Source of the DNA: Mesorhizobium sp. WSM2240
Lineage (GTDB): Bacteria > Pseudomonadota > Alphaproteobacteria > Rhizobiales > Rhizobiaceae
Assembly (NCBI RefSeq): GCF_040438645.1
Contig: NZ_CP159253.1
Location: 1,426,001 to 1,490,000, forward strand
Reading direction: 5' to 3'
Length of the DNA stretch: 64,000 bases
This document shows, piece by piece, positions 9,081 to 16,918 of the stretch (the stretch's first letter is position 1; each line of letters begins with the position of its first letter). Both the position numbers and the translations under genes were made by a program. The notes below the pieces were generated by a model. The model made no database searches and was not told where the DNA came from. It was given only the letters and a program-made list of their open reading frames with translations.

Positions 9081-9149
9081 CATACGTGGCGTATGTCAAT
9101 CGAAGTAATTGCATACGCTGCGTATGTCAACTATTATACGTGGCGTATG
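9081..9149. promoter_or_regulatory. three palindromic TetR operator sites between the MFS and tetR genes
   Basis: Three 15-bp dyads of the form CATACG-N3-CGTATG occur at 9081-9095 (spacer TGG), 9112-9126 (spacer CTG) and 9135-9149 (TATACG-TGG-CGTATG, one changed base). Centres are 31 and 23 bp apart. They fill the intergenic space and end 17 bases before the tetR ATG. Repetition in a divergent regulator-transporter spacer makes them likely operators for the adjacent TetR protein, covering both promoters. Confidence 0.8.
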
Positions 9150-9166
9150 TGAAAGGAAAGTGGAAA

Positions 9167-9763
9167 ATGGCGCATAAGCCGCGCAAGGAGATGATCGCCG
9201 AAACCCGCGCCAAGCTGGTGAGCGCTGCTCGCCAGGCGTTTGGAACGGTGGGCTACGCCGAAGCGTCGATGGACGACTTCACCGCCGCCGCAGGCCTGAC
9301 GCGCGGCGCGCTCTACCATCACTTCGGCGACAAGAAGGGGCTGCTCGAGGCTGTCATCGCTGAGATCGACGCCGAGATGAATGAACGGCTCTGCGCCATT
9401 TCGGCCAAGGCGTCCAACCGCTGGCAGGGTTTCGTCGACGAGTCTGTTGCTTATATCGAGATGGCGCTGGAGCCCGAGATCCAGCGCATAATGCTGCGCG
9501 ACGGGCCGGCGGTGCTTGGCGATCCCTCGCAATGGCCCAACGCCAACGCCTGTGTCTCGTCCATGACGAGGAGCCTGACCCTACTCAAGGATGAAAGAGT
9601 CGTTGGCGACATCGATCCGGAGGCGGCCGCGCGCCTGGTGAGCGGCGCTTCCCTCTATGCGGCGCAATGGATCGCCAACGCGCAGGATCCGGCAGCCACC
9701 TCGAAGAAGGCGGTCAAGGCGTTCAAGGCGCTGCTCGACGGGCTGTTGGTGGAGAAAAAGTAG
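9167..9763 (+). CDS. TetR-family transcriptional repressor
   Basis: 198 residues. The N-terminal 60 residues are a TetR helix-turn-helix (AFGTVGYAEASMDDFTAAAG, then LTRGALYHHFGDKKGLLEAV). The C-terminal ligand domain is not recognisable. The ATG at 9167 has GAAAGG about 11 bases upstream; further upstream the frame runs through the operator repeats and is not coding. By position it should repress itself and the divergent MFS pump, with the inducer unknown. It converges with the S41 peptidase gene, 12 bases between stops. Confidence 0.92.
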   Translation: MAHKPRKEMIAETRAKLVSAARQAFGTVGYAEASMDDFTAAAGLTRGALYHHFGDKKGLLEAVIAEIDAEMNERLCAISAKASNRWQGFVDESVAYIEMALEPEIQRIMLRDGPAVLGDPSQWPNANACVSSMTRSLTLLKDERVVGDIDPEAAARLVSGASLYAAQWIANAQDPAATSKKAVKAFKALLDGLLVEKK

Positions 9764-9775
9764 GCCAGGGAGCAA

Positions 9776-11023
9776 TCACCCCCTGGCGAGTATACGCCTC
9801 ATCTCCTCGATTGCGGCGTCGCGCTGCGGGTCGCTGCCGGCGGCGTAGGGCAGGCTGAACGAAACGGGGAGATCGGGCTCGACGCCGTTTCCTTCCAGGC
9901 GCGTATTGTTTTCGAGCACGGCATCCGACACTGCGATTTCGAGCAGGCTGTCGTCCGGCAGCAGATAGGCGCGGCCGGCAAGCAGCGCACCGGCCGTGCG
10001 CGCGCCGACCAGCGGGATACCGTTCACCTTCAGCGCATAGGCGAAGACTTCCAGGCCGCTTCTCGAGCCCTCGTCGATGATGGCGACGACGGGCCGCCGC
10101 CAGCGAACATTGGCCAAAACGTCCTCGCCCTTGCGCGGGATCAGCCGGAAGGAAGGCGTGTCGCCGACGAAGAGTTCCGCAGCATCGGAGCTGCCGCCGC
10201 CCCACCGCCCGCGCAAATCCAGCACCAACCCGTCGGCATCCTTCAACGCGCCTTCGGCGAGCGCCTCCGCCATCACGCCCATCGAGTTGCGCGCGGCGAG
10301 AGTCCACAGCCGGATATAGCCGATCCTGCGGCCGTCATGGCTGGTCACCTCGGCACTTTCCTTGATCGCCTTCTCGAAATTTGGCAGCGGCCTCAGCCTC
10401 TCGACAAGGACGTCGAGCGTAATCGGCTCCGCCCCGGCGCGCCGGCGCAGCTTGATTTCGACCGGCTTGCCGGCCTTGCCGCTGAAGGATTCGATCTCGT
10501 GATAGGGTTGGCCGTCGACCGACAGTATCTCGTCGCCGGCAAGGATGCCGGCGCGGTCGGCCGGCGAGCCGTCATAGACGTCGCTGACGAAGCGGGCGCC
10601 GTTCTGCGGCCGCGCGATCATGCCGATGCCGGGATAGCTGACCTCGCCTTCGGGCGGAAACAGCCGGCGCATCTCGTCGCGGATGGCGAAGCGGAAAATG
10701 TCGGCCAGCTCGAAATAGTCGATCGTATCCGGCTCGAAGCGCCCCACATGGGAGGCGTTGAGGCTGGCCAGCACGGCGTCGATCGCCTCGTCGACGCGGT
10801 CAGGCCCGCTTTTGGTGTTCATCGGAGAGGCCGGATCGTCGATCTCGCGCCGCACCGCTTCGACAAACTCATCCAGCGCCGATTCGTCATGGAAATTGTT
10901 GGTCACCAGCTCCACGGCGCGGTCGAACACCGGATGGCCGGAGCGCGGCGGATCGGCGGCGGGAGCCTGGACGATTGCGAGAAAAAGCAGCGGCACCGCC
11001 GCGAGATATCCGGCACGTTTCAT
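9776..11023 (-). CDS. secreted S41-family (tail-specific protease-like) peptidase with PDZ domain
   Basis: 415 residues from 11023. A signal peptide (MKRAGYLAAVPLLFLAIVQA) leads into an N-terminal helical part, a PDZ domain at roughly residues 125-205 (DVYDGSPADRAGILAGDEIL), and an S41 catalytic domain (GLVLDLRGRWGGGSSDAAEL). The nucleophile region is EGSRSGLEVFAYA with the serine in the expected place. The usual TFGKG lysine is replaced by TAGALLA, so the mechanism may follow the Ser/His subgroup, or activity may be reduced. An in-frame ATG at 11038 would add five residues. Periplasmic location is inferred. Confidence 0.82.
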   Translation of the reverse strand: MKRAGYLAAVPLLFLAIVQAPAADPPRSGHPVFDRAVELVTNNFHDESALDEFVEAVRREIDDPASPMNTKSGPDRVDEAIDAVLASLNASHVGRFEPDTIDYFELADIFRFAIRDEMRRLFPPEGEVSYPGIGMIARPQNGARFVSDVYDGSPADRAGILAGDEILSVDGQPYHEIESFSGKAGKPVEIKLRRRAGAEPITLDVLVERLRPLPNFEKAIKESAEVTSHDGRRIGYIRLWTLAARNSMGVMAEALAEGALKDADGLVLDLRGRWGGGSSDAAELFVGDTPSFRLIPRKGEDVLANVRWRRPVVAIIDEGSRSGLEVFAYALKVNGIPLVGARTAGALLAGRAYLLPDDSLLEIAVSDAVLENNTRLEGNGVEPDLPVSFSLPYAAGSDPQRDAAIEEMRRILARG

Positions 11024-11153
11024 CTGGCTGGTCCGCATCCGTTTCGCATCGTCATGATTATCGACCCAAACGTGGCCGGATCGAGCCCTTCGGTTGACAA
11101 TATTCCGTGAGCGGCGATGCTTGCGCTCAAAATCCTGCGGGGGGATTCGGGGC

Positions 11154-12131
11154 ATGTGGGATTTCGAGATCGGCCGGACCTTGGGCATCGTTGTCAGGAC
11201 GTGGCCCTTCGTGCTGTTTCGCATGATCGTCTATTTCGGCATCACCATCGCCTACATTGCGGCAACCGGAATGGGCGCCGGCGTCGGCTATGGGACCGGC
11301 CACATACTCGGCGACGGCGGCGGCCCGATCACCTTCGCGCTGTGGGGCGGCATCATCGGCTTCGGGCTGGTCTCGGCCGCGGTCTACTGGATCCGCGAAT
11401 ACATCCTCTACATCGTCAAGGCCGGCCACATCGCCGTGATGGTCCACCTGATCGACGGCCGCGAGGTGCCCGGCGGGCAGAGCCAGATCGCTTATGCACG
11501 GCAGGTGGTCACCCAGCGTTTCGCCGAAGCCAATATCCTGTTCGTGTTGGATCAGCTCATCAAGGGCGTGCTGAGGGCCATCACCGGCCTTCTCGGCGGC
11601 ATCGCCGCCTTCGTCGCGATCCCCGGGCTGAGCGGGCTGGTCAAATTCTTCAACGCCGTCATCCGCATGTCGCTGACCTATGTCGACGAGATCATACTGG
11701 GCTACAACATCCGCTCCGACAGTGCCGCGCCCTTCGATACTGCGAGGCAGGGCGTGGTGCTCTATGCTCAGAACGGGAAGACCATGCTGAAGAACGCGTT
11801 GTGGCTGTCGATCTTCATGTGGGTGCTGGCGCTGATTGTCTTCCTGACGACGCTCGCTCCGGCCGCGGCCGTACTCTACGCAATGCCGGGCGAACTGGCG
11901 GGCTGGGGGTTCGTGCTCGCCATCGTCTTCACCTGGGCGTTCAGCGCCGCCTTCATCGAGCCCTTCTGCATCGCCGCCCTGATGCAGGTCTATTTCAGGG
12001 CGATCGAAGGCCAGACGCCGGATCCGGATTGGGACCGGCGGCTGTCGGAGACCTCGAAACAGTTCCGCGAGTTGAAGGACAAGGCGTCGGCGCCGTTTGG
12101 CGGCTGGGCCGCCGGCGCTCAACCGGGCTGA
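11154..12131 (+). CDS. multi-pass inner-membrane protein of unknown function
   Basis: 325 residues. I do not recognise a characterised family. There are hydrophobic spans near residues 20-40 (glycine-rich, GMGAGVGYGTG), 60-85, 145-175, 225-255 and 260-290, and a hydrophilic C-terminal tail (DPDWDRRLSETSKQFRELKD). The start at 11154 (MWDFEIGRTL) has a G-rich Shine-Dalgarno stretch 5-12 bases upstream; the frame is open further upstream, but there it overlaps the promoter of the divergent peptidase. It converges with bluB, leaving 9 bases between stops. Confidence 0.7.
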   Translation: MWDFEIGRTLGIVVRTWPFVLFRMIVYFGITIAYIAATGMGAGVGYGTGHILGDGGGPITFALWGGIIGFGLVSAAVYWIREYILYIVKAGHIAVMVHLIDGREVPGGQSQIAYARQVVTQRFAEANILFVLDQLIKGVLRAITGLLGGIAAFVAIPGLSGLVKFFNAVIRMSLTYVDEIILGYNIRSDSAAPFDTARQGVVLYAQNGKTMLKNALWLSIFMWVLALIVFLTTLAPAAAVLYAMPGELAGWGFVLAIVFTWAFSAAFIEPFCIAALMQVYFRAIEGQTPDPDWDRRLSETSKQFRELKDKASAPFGGWAAGAQPG

Positions 12132-12140
12132 TTGCCTGGC

Positions 12141-12881
12141 TTAGCCATGCGACGACCTGCTCGGAGATGCCATCTGGTCCACGATCTCCTTCAGGGCGGT
12201 TTCGCCCGGCCCGGAAAAAGTCTCGCTCATGATCAGGTTTGACAGGCTGAGGCGCTTTGCCCAGCCGCGCGCCTCCAGGTCGGGCTTGGGCGCGAACTCT
12301 GATACTCGGCCGACGCAGAGATAGGCGACGGGAACCGCGTGTTCGGGGATTTGCAGCAACTCCCGCAGCGCCTGCGTATCGAGGATCGAGACCCAGCCGA
12401 CGCCGACGCCTTCCGCCCGCGCCGCCAGCCAGAAATTCTGGACCGCGCAGACTGTGCTGTAGAGGTCCATTTGCGGATTGTGCCAGCGGCCCAGCGGGGA
12501 ATTTTCCGATCGCCGCCGGTCGCATGTGATGCATAGATTGAGCGCGCTCTCGCAGATGCCCTCGAGCTTGAGCTTGCGGTAGAGCGCCTGCAGCTCCTCA
12601 GCGATGTTGGGCAATTCCTGCTCACGCGCGGCGAGGAAGAGATCGCGCACCTCTTGCCGGCGCAAGGCGTCGCGAATGAGGATGAAATTCCACGGCTGCA
12701 TGTAGCCGACCGAAGGCGCATGGTGGGCGGCCATGAGCAGGCGCGCCAGGACGGCGTCGTCGAGTGCGTCGGGCAGGAAGTGGCTGCGCACATCGCGGCG
12801 CGAAAAGATCGCGCGATAGACAGCGTCGCGCGCGATCTGGTCAAAAGATTCGCCGTTGTCGGCGGTCGGCTGTTCGGGCAT
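12141..12881 (-). CDS. bluB: 5,6-dimethylbenzimidazole synthase BluB
   Basis: 246 residues of the BluB nitroreductase-like family, with SRRDVRSHFLPDAL, AAHHAPSVGYMQPWNFIL and RSENSPLGRWHNPQMDLYST as recognisable blocks. BluB fragments reduced FMN with oxygen to make the lower ligand of cobalamin. The ATG at 12881 has GGGGAAAG about 5 bases upstream. The longer open frame up to 12992 runs into the B12 riboswitch and is rejected. The riboswitch directly upstream on the same strand shows B12 control and supports the assignment. The HDAC-like gene is divergent from it. Confidence 0.93.
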   Translation of the reverse strand: MPEQPTADNGESFDQIARDAVYRAIFSRRDVRSHFLPDALDDAVLARLLMAAHHAPSVGYMQPWNFILIRDALRRQEVRDLFLAAREQELPNIAEELQALYRKLKLEGICESALNLCITCDRRRSENSPLGRWHNPQMDLYSTVCAVQNFWLAARAEGVGVGWVSILDTQALRELLQIPEHAVPVAYLCVGRVSEFAPKPDLEARGWAKRLSLSNLIMSETFSGPGETALKEIVDQMASPSRSSHG

Positions 12882-12929
12882 CGCTTTCCCCGTGCGATCG
12901 AAATCGGCCCGCCTGACCATGCGGTCGAC

Positions 12930-13117
12930 AATGTCTGCGAGGCCGGTCTTCTGGCTCGAGATCAACCCGCAACCGGCGCCTTCCCGTTGCAAGCAACAGT
13001 GGCACTGGCCGATGCGGTCCCTCTTACAGCGTTGGGCACGCCACGGATTTCAACCGTGTTCCCGATTCTCCCGCTTGGCAGCGGGCACCTGGCAGCATCG
13101 GCGACGATATGCGAAAG
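12930..13117 (-). promoter_or_regulatory. cobalamin (B12) riboswitch upstream of bluB
   Basis: Read on the minus strand, the leader contains in order CCAGGTGCCCGC, CGGGAGAATCGGGAACACGG, TTGAAATCCGTGG, CGCTGTAAGAGGGACCGC, GCCAGTGCCACTG, GGGAAGGCGCCGG and the B12 box GAGCCAGAAGACCGGCC (12941-12957). This is the conserved core of the adenosylcobalamin riboswitch family. The 3' end lies about 50 bases before the bluB start codon, so adenosylcobalamin binding should shut off bluB at the level of translation or termination. Boundaries are approximate. Confidence 0.93.
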
Positions 13118-13228
13118 CGGGGCAGGATGCATCCTCCGCCAACGACATTGGCGGGCACAGATGCTATTTCCTCAGCCTTCGGGCATGTATGACATGGCCA
13201 CCACCGCCATTGCTGATAGACTGACGGG

Positions 13229-14155
13229 ATGACCACACGCCTCTACACCCACCCGATCTTTCTCGAACACCTGACGCCGCCCGGTCATCCGGAACGGCCG
13301 GACCGGCTCCGCGCCATTGCGCGCGCGCTGGAGGATGAGGCTTTCGCCCCGCTCGATCGCGTCGAAGCGCCCGAAGGCGACCAGGCGACGATCCTCTATG
13401 TCCATCCCGAAAGCTACATAGAGCGCATCCGCCGGTCGATTCCGGAGCAGGGCATCGCCAGCATCGACGCCGACACATCGGTCAGCCCGAAAAGCTGGCA
13501 GGCGGCCTTGACCGGCGTGGGTGCTGCCAATGCCGCTGTCGACGACGTGTTTTCAGGCAAGGCCGACAATGTCTTCGTCGCCTCGCGCCCGCCCGGCCAC
13601 CATGCGGAAAAGACCACCGCCATGGGCTTTTGCCTGTTCAACAATGCCGCGATCGCCGCGCGCCACGCGCAGAGGAAACACGGCGCTGGTCGCGTCGCCA
13701 TCATCGATTGGGATGTGCATCACGGCAACGGCACCCAAGATATTTTTTGGGACGATCCGTCAGTTCTCTACTGCTCGACGCACCAGATGCCGCTTTATCC
13801 CGGCACCGGAGCCGAGGATGAGACAGGCGCCGGCAACATCGTCAATGTGCCGCTCGCGCCGCAGAGCGGCAGCGAGGTGTTTCGCGAGGCGTTCCGCTCG
13901 CGTGTGCTGCCGGCCGTCGATGGTTTTGCGCCCGATTTGATCATCATCTCCGCCGGCTTCGACGCGCATCACCGCGATCCGCTGGCCGAGATCAACCTAA
14001 CCGAGGAAGACTTCGACTGGGCGACCGGGCAATTGATGGGCCGCGCCGCGCGCCATTGCGGGAACCGGCTGGTCAGCGTGCTGGAAGGCGGCTACGACCT
14101 GCAGGGACTGTCGTTTTCGGTCGCGGCCCATGTCGCGCGCATGATGAAAGGATAA
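13229..14155 (+). CDS. histone deacetylase superfamily (acetylpolyamine amidohydrolase-like) enzyme
   Basis: 308 residues of the zinc-dependent arginase/deacetylase fold. Visible are the active-site histidine pair in RPPGHHAEKTTAMGFCLFNN, the zinc ligands in DWDVHHGNGTQDIF and GFDAHHRDPL, and the C-terminal EGGYDLQGL loop. Bacterial members remove acetyl groups from small amines or protein lysines; the substrate here is not evident. The ATG at 13229 lies about 110 bases from the far end of the divergent riboswitch. The xseB start follows the stop by three bases, so the two are cotranscribed. Confidence 0.9.
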   Translation: MTTRLYTHPIFLEHLTPPGHPERPDRLRAIARALEDEAFAPLDRVEAPEGDQATILYVHPESYIERIRRSIPEQGIASIDADTSVSPKSWQAALTGVGAANAAVDDVFSGKADNVFVASRPPGHHAEKTTAMGFCLFNNAAIAARHAQRKHGAGRVAIIDWDVHHGNGTQDIFWDDPSVLYCSTHQMPLYPGTGAEDETGAGNIVNVPLAPQSGSEVFREAFRSRVLPAVDGFAPDLIIISAGFDAHHRDPLAEINLTEEDFDWATGQLMGRAARHCGNRLVSVLEGGYDLQGLSFSVAAHVARMMKG

Positions 14156-14158
14156 GGA

Positions 14159-14410
14159 ATGGCGGACGAAGCCAACGAGGATATCAAGGCGATGAGCTTC
14201 GAGCAGGCGCTGGAGGCGCTGGAGCGCATCGTCGACGATCTGGAGCGCGGCGACGTGCCACTCGACAAATCGATCAAGATTTATGAACGCGGCGAGGCGC
14301 TGAAGATCCATTGCGACCGGCTGCTGAAGGCCGCCGAGGATAAGGTCGAGAAGATCAGGCTGTCGCGTGACGGCAAGCCGGCCGGGGCAGAGCCGCTGGA
14401 CGCGGAGTAG
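14159..14410 (+). CDS. xseB: exodeoxyribonuclease VII small subunit
   Basis: 83 residues, normal length for XseB. The family core [20 protein letters not shown] is followed by [19 protein letters not shown], predicted as two helices. XseB binds in several copies to XseA to form exonuclease VII, which degrades single-stranded DNA in both directions. No xseA is in the window. In many Rhizobiales xseB is followed by dxs and tlyA; here three other genes lie between xseB and dxs. Confidence 0.94.
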   Translation: MADEANEDIKAMSFEQALEALERIVDDLERGDVPLDKSIKIYERGEALKIHCDRLLKAAEDKVEKIRLSRDGKPAGAEPLDAE

Positions 14411-14500
14411 GGCGGGGCAGTTGATAGCCAGGCGTATCGGGCCCAGATAGAGGAAAACCAAAACCGCAGCGCTGAGTGTCGGACAGACCGGGAGCAAGTC

Positions 14501-14767
14501 ATGTGCCGAAACATAAGAACCCTGTTCAACTTCGATCCGCCCGCGACGGATGAGGAAATCCATGACGCCGCGCTCCAGTTCGTGCGCAAGTTGAGCGGAA
14601 CGACTAAACCGTCGAAGCGCAACGAGGCGGCGTTCGAGAAAGCGGTCAACTCTATCGCGGCATGCGCCCGCGAACTCATCGATTCGCTGGAGACGACGCA
14701 GCCGCCGAAGAACCGCGAGGAGGAAGCCGCCAAGGCGCGCGCGAAAATGGTGATCCGCTTCGCGTAA
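14501..14767 (+). CDS. DUF2277 family small protein
   Basis: 88 residues. It begins MCRNIRTLFNFDPPATDEEI and continues with a helical RKLSGTTKPSKRNEAAFEKA block and a basic C-terminus, which is the DUF2277 pattern. The family is widespread, cytoplasmic by appearance, and has no established function. It lies 90 bases after xseB and 53 before the pirin gene on the same strand, so cotranscription is possible. Confidence 0.85.
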   Translation: MCRNIRTLFNFDPPATDEEIHDAALQFVRKLSGTTKPSKRNEAAFEKAVNSIAACARELIDSLETTQPPKNREEEAAKARAKMVIRFA

Positions 14768-14820
14768 TTGGGCTCGGGGACTATGATGGGTTCTGCCGTC
14801 GAATGGAATGGGAATAGACC

Positions 14821-15741
14821 ATGAGCTTCTTTCCGGGAAATGACCCCGTCGCCGGCGACGCCTTCGCCTGCGACCAGATCGAGCTGATGGTTATCCCCAA
14901 TGCCCGCGACATTGGCGGTTTCCAGGTGCGCCGCGCCCTGCCCACAGCCAGACGTCGGCTGGTCGGGCCCTTCATCTTCTTCGATCGCATGGGGCCTGCG
15001 ATCCTGCGCGCCGGGCAGGCGCTGGACGTGCGGCCGCATCCGCATATCGGCCTGTCGACGGTGACATACCTGTTCGACGGCAAGATCAGGCACCGCGATT
15101 CGCTCGGCACCGAAATGGTGATTGCGCCGGGCGACGTGAACCTGATGACGGCCGGCCGGGGCATCGTCCATTCGGAGCGGACCCCGGAGGAACTGCGCGG
15201 CGCGCCGATGTCGGTTTCCGGGCTGCAGACCTGGCTGGCGCTGCCCGACGACAAGGAGGAAACGGCGCCGGTTTTCGAGAACACCGGCCGCGATCTGCTG
15301 CCGGAGTTCGAAGCGGATGGGGCTTCGGGCCGCTTGGTGATGGGCAGCCTTTCCGGCATCCGCTCGCCGGTGCGCACCGATACGGACACGCTCTACGCTG
15401 ACATCAGGCTTGCACCCGGCGCGCAGATAAACATTCCTGCCGACGCCGAGGAGCGGGCGATCTACGTCATCGAAGGCATGGTGACGATTGCCGGCGACGA
15501 ATTTCCGTCCGACCGCCTGCTTGTGTTCAGGCCGGGCGACGAGATCGTGGTCTCGTCGAGTGAGGGAGCACATTTCATGCTGTTCGGCGGGGCCTCGCTC
15601 GGCTCCAAGCGCTATATCTGGTGGAATTTCGTATCTTCGTCGAAGGAGCGCATCGAGCAGGCCAAGCACGAGTGGAAGACCGGCCGCTTCGACATCGTGC
15701 CGGGAGACGAGGAGGAATTCATTCCCTTGCCCGAGGGATGA
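14821..15741 (+). CDS. pirin-family bicupin protein
   Basis: 306 residues. The N-terminal cupin carries the pirin metal region RPHPHIGLSTVTYLFDG, with the later HxE-type ligands in GRGIVHSERTPEE; the C-terminal pirin domain follows (ADIRLAPGAQINIPADAEER). Bacterial pirins are iron-binding, and some act as quercetin dioxygenases or as regulators of pyruvate metabolism; the role here is not shown. The adjacent downstream gene is also a cupin, 10 bases away, so the two probably formed one transcript. Confidence 0.9.
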   Translation: MSFFPGNDPVAGDAFACDQIELMVIPNARDIGGFQVRRALPTARRRLVGPFIFFDRMGPAILRAGQALDVRPHPHIGLSTVTYLFDGKIRHRDSLGTEMVIAPGDVNLMTAGRGIVHSERTPEELRGAPMSVSGLQTWLALPDDKEETAPVFENTGRDLLPEFEADGASGRLVMGSLSGIRSPVRTDTDTLYADIRLAPGAQINIPADAEERAIYVIEGMVTIAGDEFPSDRLLVFRPGDEIVVSSSEGAHFMLFGGASLGSKRYIWWNFVSSSKERIEQAKHEWKTGRFDIVPGDEEEFIPLPEG

Positions 15742-15751
15742 AGGGCTGCGC

Positions 15752-16774
15752 ATGTCGACTTCACCGTTAAAACCCATCTCGTCCGCCATAGTGCCTTGGG
15801 TCGAGTTCTCCGAGGTTCCACGCTTCGGCATACGCTATCGCCATCTGACGCTGGCGGCGGTCGGCGAACACTATCATGTCGGCGTGGCGATCGAGGAACT
15901 GACGTCCGGCATGCGCAGCAACCCGGCGCATTATCACATCTTCGAGGAGTAGCATGTCTATGTCCTCGAAGGCTCGATGATTGTGCGCATCGGCGCGGCA
16001 TCGTACGAAATGAAGGCGGGCGATTATGCCTGCTTTCCGGCCGGGAAGAAGGCAGGGCACGGCTTCGTCAACGAAAGCGGTGCCGTCTGCCGCTATGTCA
16101 TCCTGGGGGAGAACAAGCCGGACGAGGTGGCCGTCTACACCGACTCGAAAAACGTGCTCGTGCGCTCGCTTGGGCGGCGCGCGATCTTCGACCTCTCTGC
16201 GTTGCGCGGCTATTGGGATGGCGAGGACACCGGCCTGCCGGACGGGGAGAACGCGCCGTCGGAGGCCTCGACCGACGCGCTCGACGGAGCGGCCAGCATC
16301 GCGCCGCCGATCGCGGCCGGCGACGTCGAGTGGACTGTCGAGGGCGAGGGTCCGCGCTTCGGCGGCAGGTCGAAACACCTGACCTATGCGGCCGTGGGCG
16401 AGGACTATCATGTCGGCGTGCTGATCGAATCGCCGGCGCCCGGCATGCGTTTGTGCCCCAGGCACTATCACATGCTGGAGGAGGAACATGCATTGGTCCT
16501 CGAAGGCGAAGTGACGCTTCTGCTCGGCGACGAACGCCACGTGATGAAGCCGGACGACTATGTCTGCTTTCCCGCCGGCCAGAAGGTCGGGCACTCCTTC
16601 CTGAACAGCGGCAGCGGCCCGTGCGCCTACCTGATGATCGGCGAGCGCAACCCAAACGAGGTGTGCGTCTATCCGAACTCCAACAAGGTGATGGTGCGCG
16701 CCCTGCGAAGCGAGAATGACATTTTCGACATGGCGGCGACCCGCCGCTATTGGGATGGCGAAGAGACGGTGTGA
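15752..16774 (+). pseudogene. two-domain cupin protein interrupted by an in-frame amber codon
   Basis: One frame of 341 codons including the final stop carries two similar cupin domains. The first reads HYHIFEE, then TAG at 15950-15952, then HVYVLEGSM. The second domain at the same place reads HYHMLEEEHALVLEGE. The stop therefore sits exactly where a glutamate (GAG) is expected, in the metal-binding loop of domain 1, one base change away. Downstream sequence to 16774 is well preserved (FPAGKKAGHGF, and FPAGQKVGHSF in domain 2). Either the mutation is recent, or the TAG is read through, or it is a sequencing error. Reinitiation at ATG 15977 could still make domain 2. Function is unknown; each domain ends in RGYWDGE or RRYWDGE. 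Confidence 0.85.
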
Positions 16775-16918
16775 GCCGCCGGGCCGCCGTTTGCATCGTA
16801 CGGAGGCAATTGCGAAGGCGGCGCGTCACCGTCACGCATTTACAAGGCGCAGTTTGATCCTTATGCCCTTTGGCTGATCCTGCGTGCAGGCGAGAAGACA
16901 CGTGCAGGCGAGAGACAA

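Noticed and set aside
12882..12992. Longer BluB start at 12992
   Set aside because: It would begin inside the cobalamin riboswitch; ATG 12881 has its own Shine-Dalgarno sequence.
14281..15831. 516-residue open frame on the minus strand
   Set aside because: It crosses xseB, DUF2277 and pirin, all of which have clear family motifs on the plus strand.
16885..16918. Direct repeat cgtgcaggcgaga before dxs as a regulatory element
   Set aside because: Two short copies only; they overlap the ribosome binding region and could be a simple local duplication.
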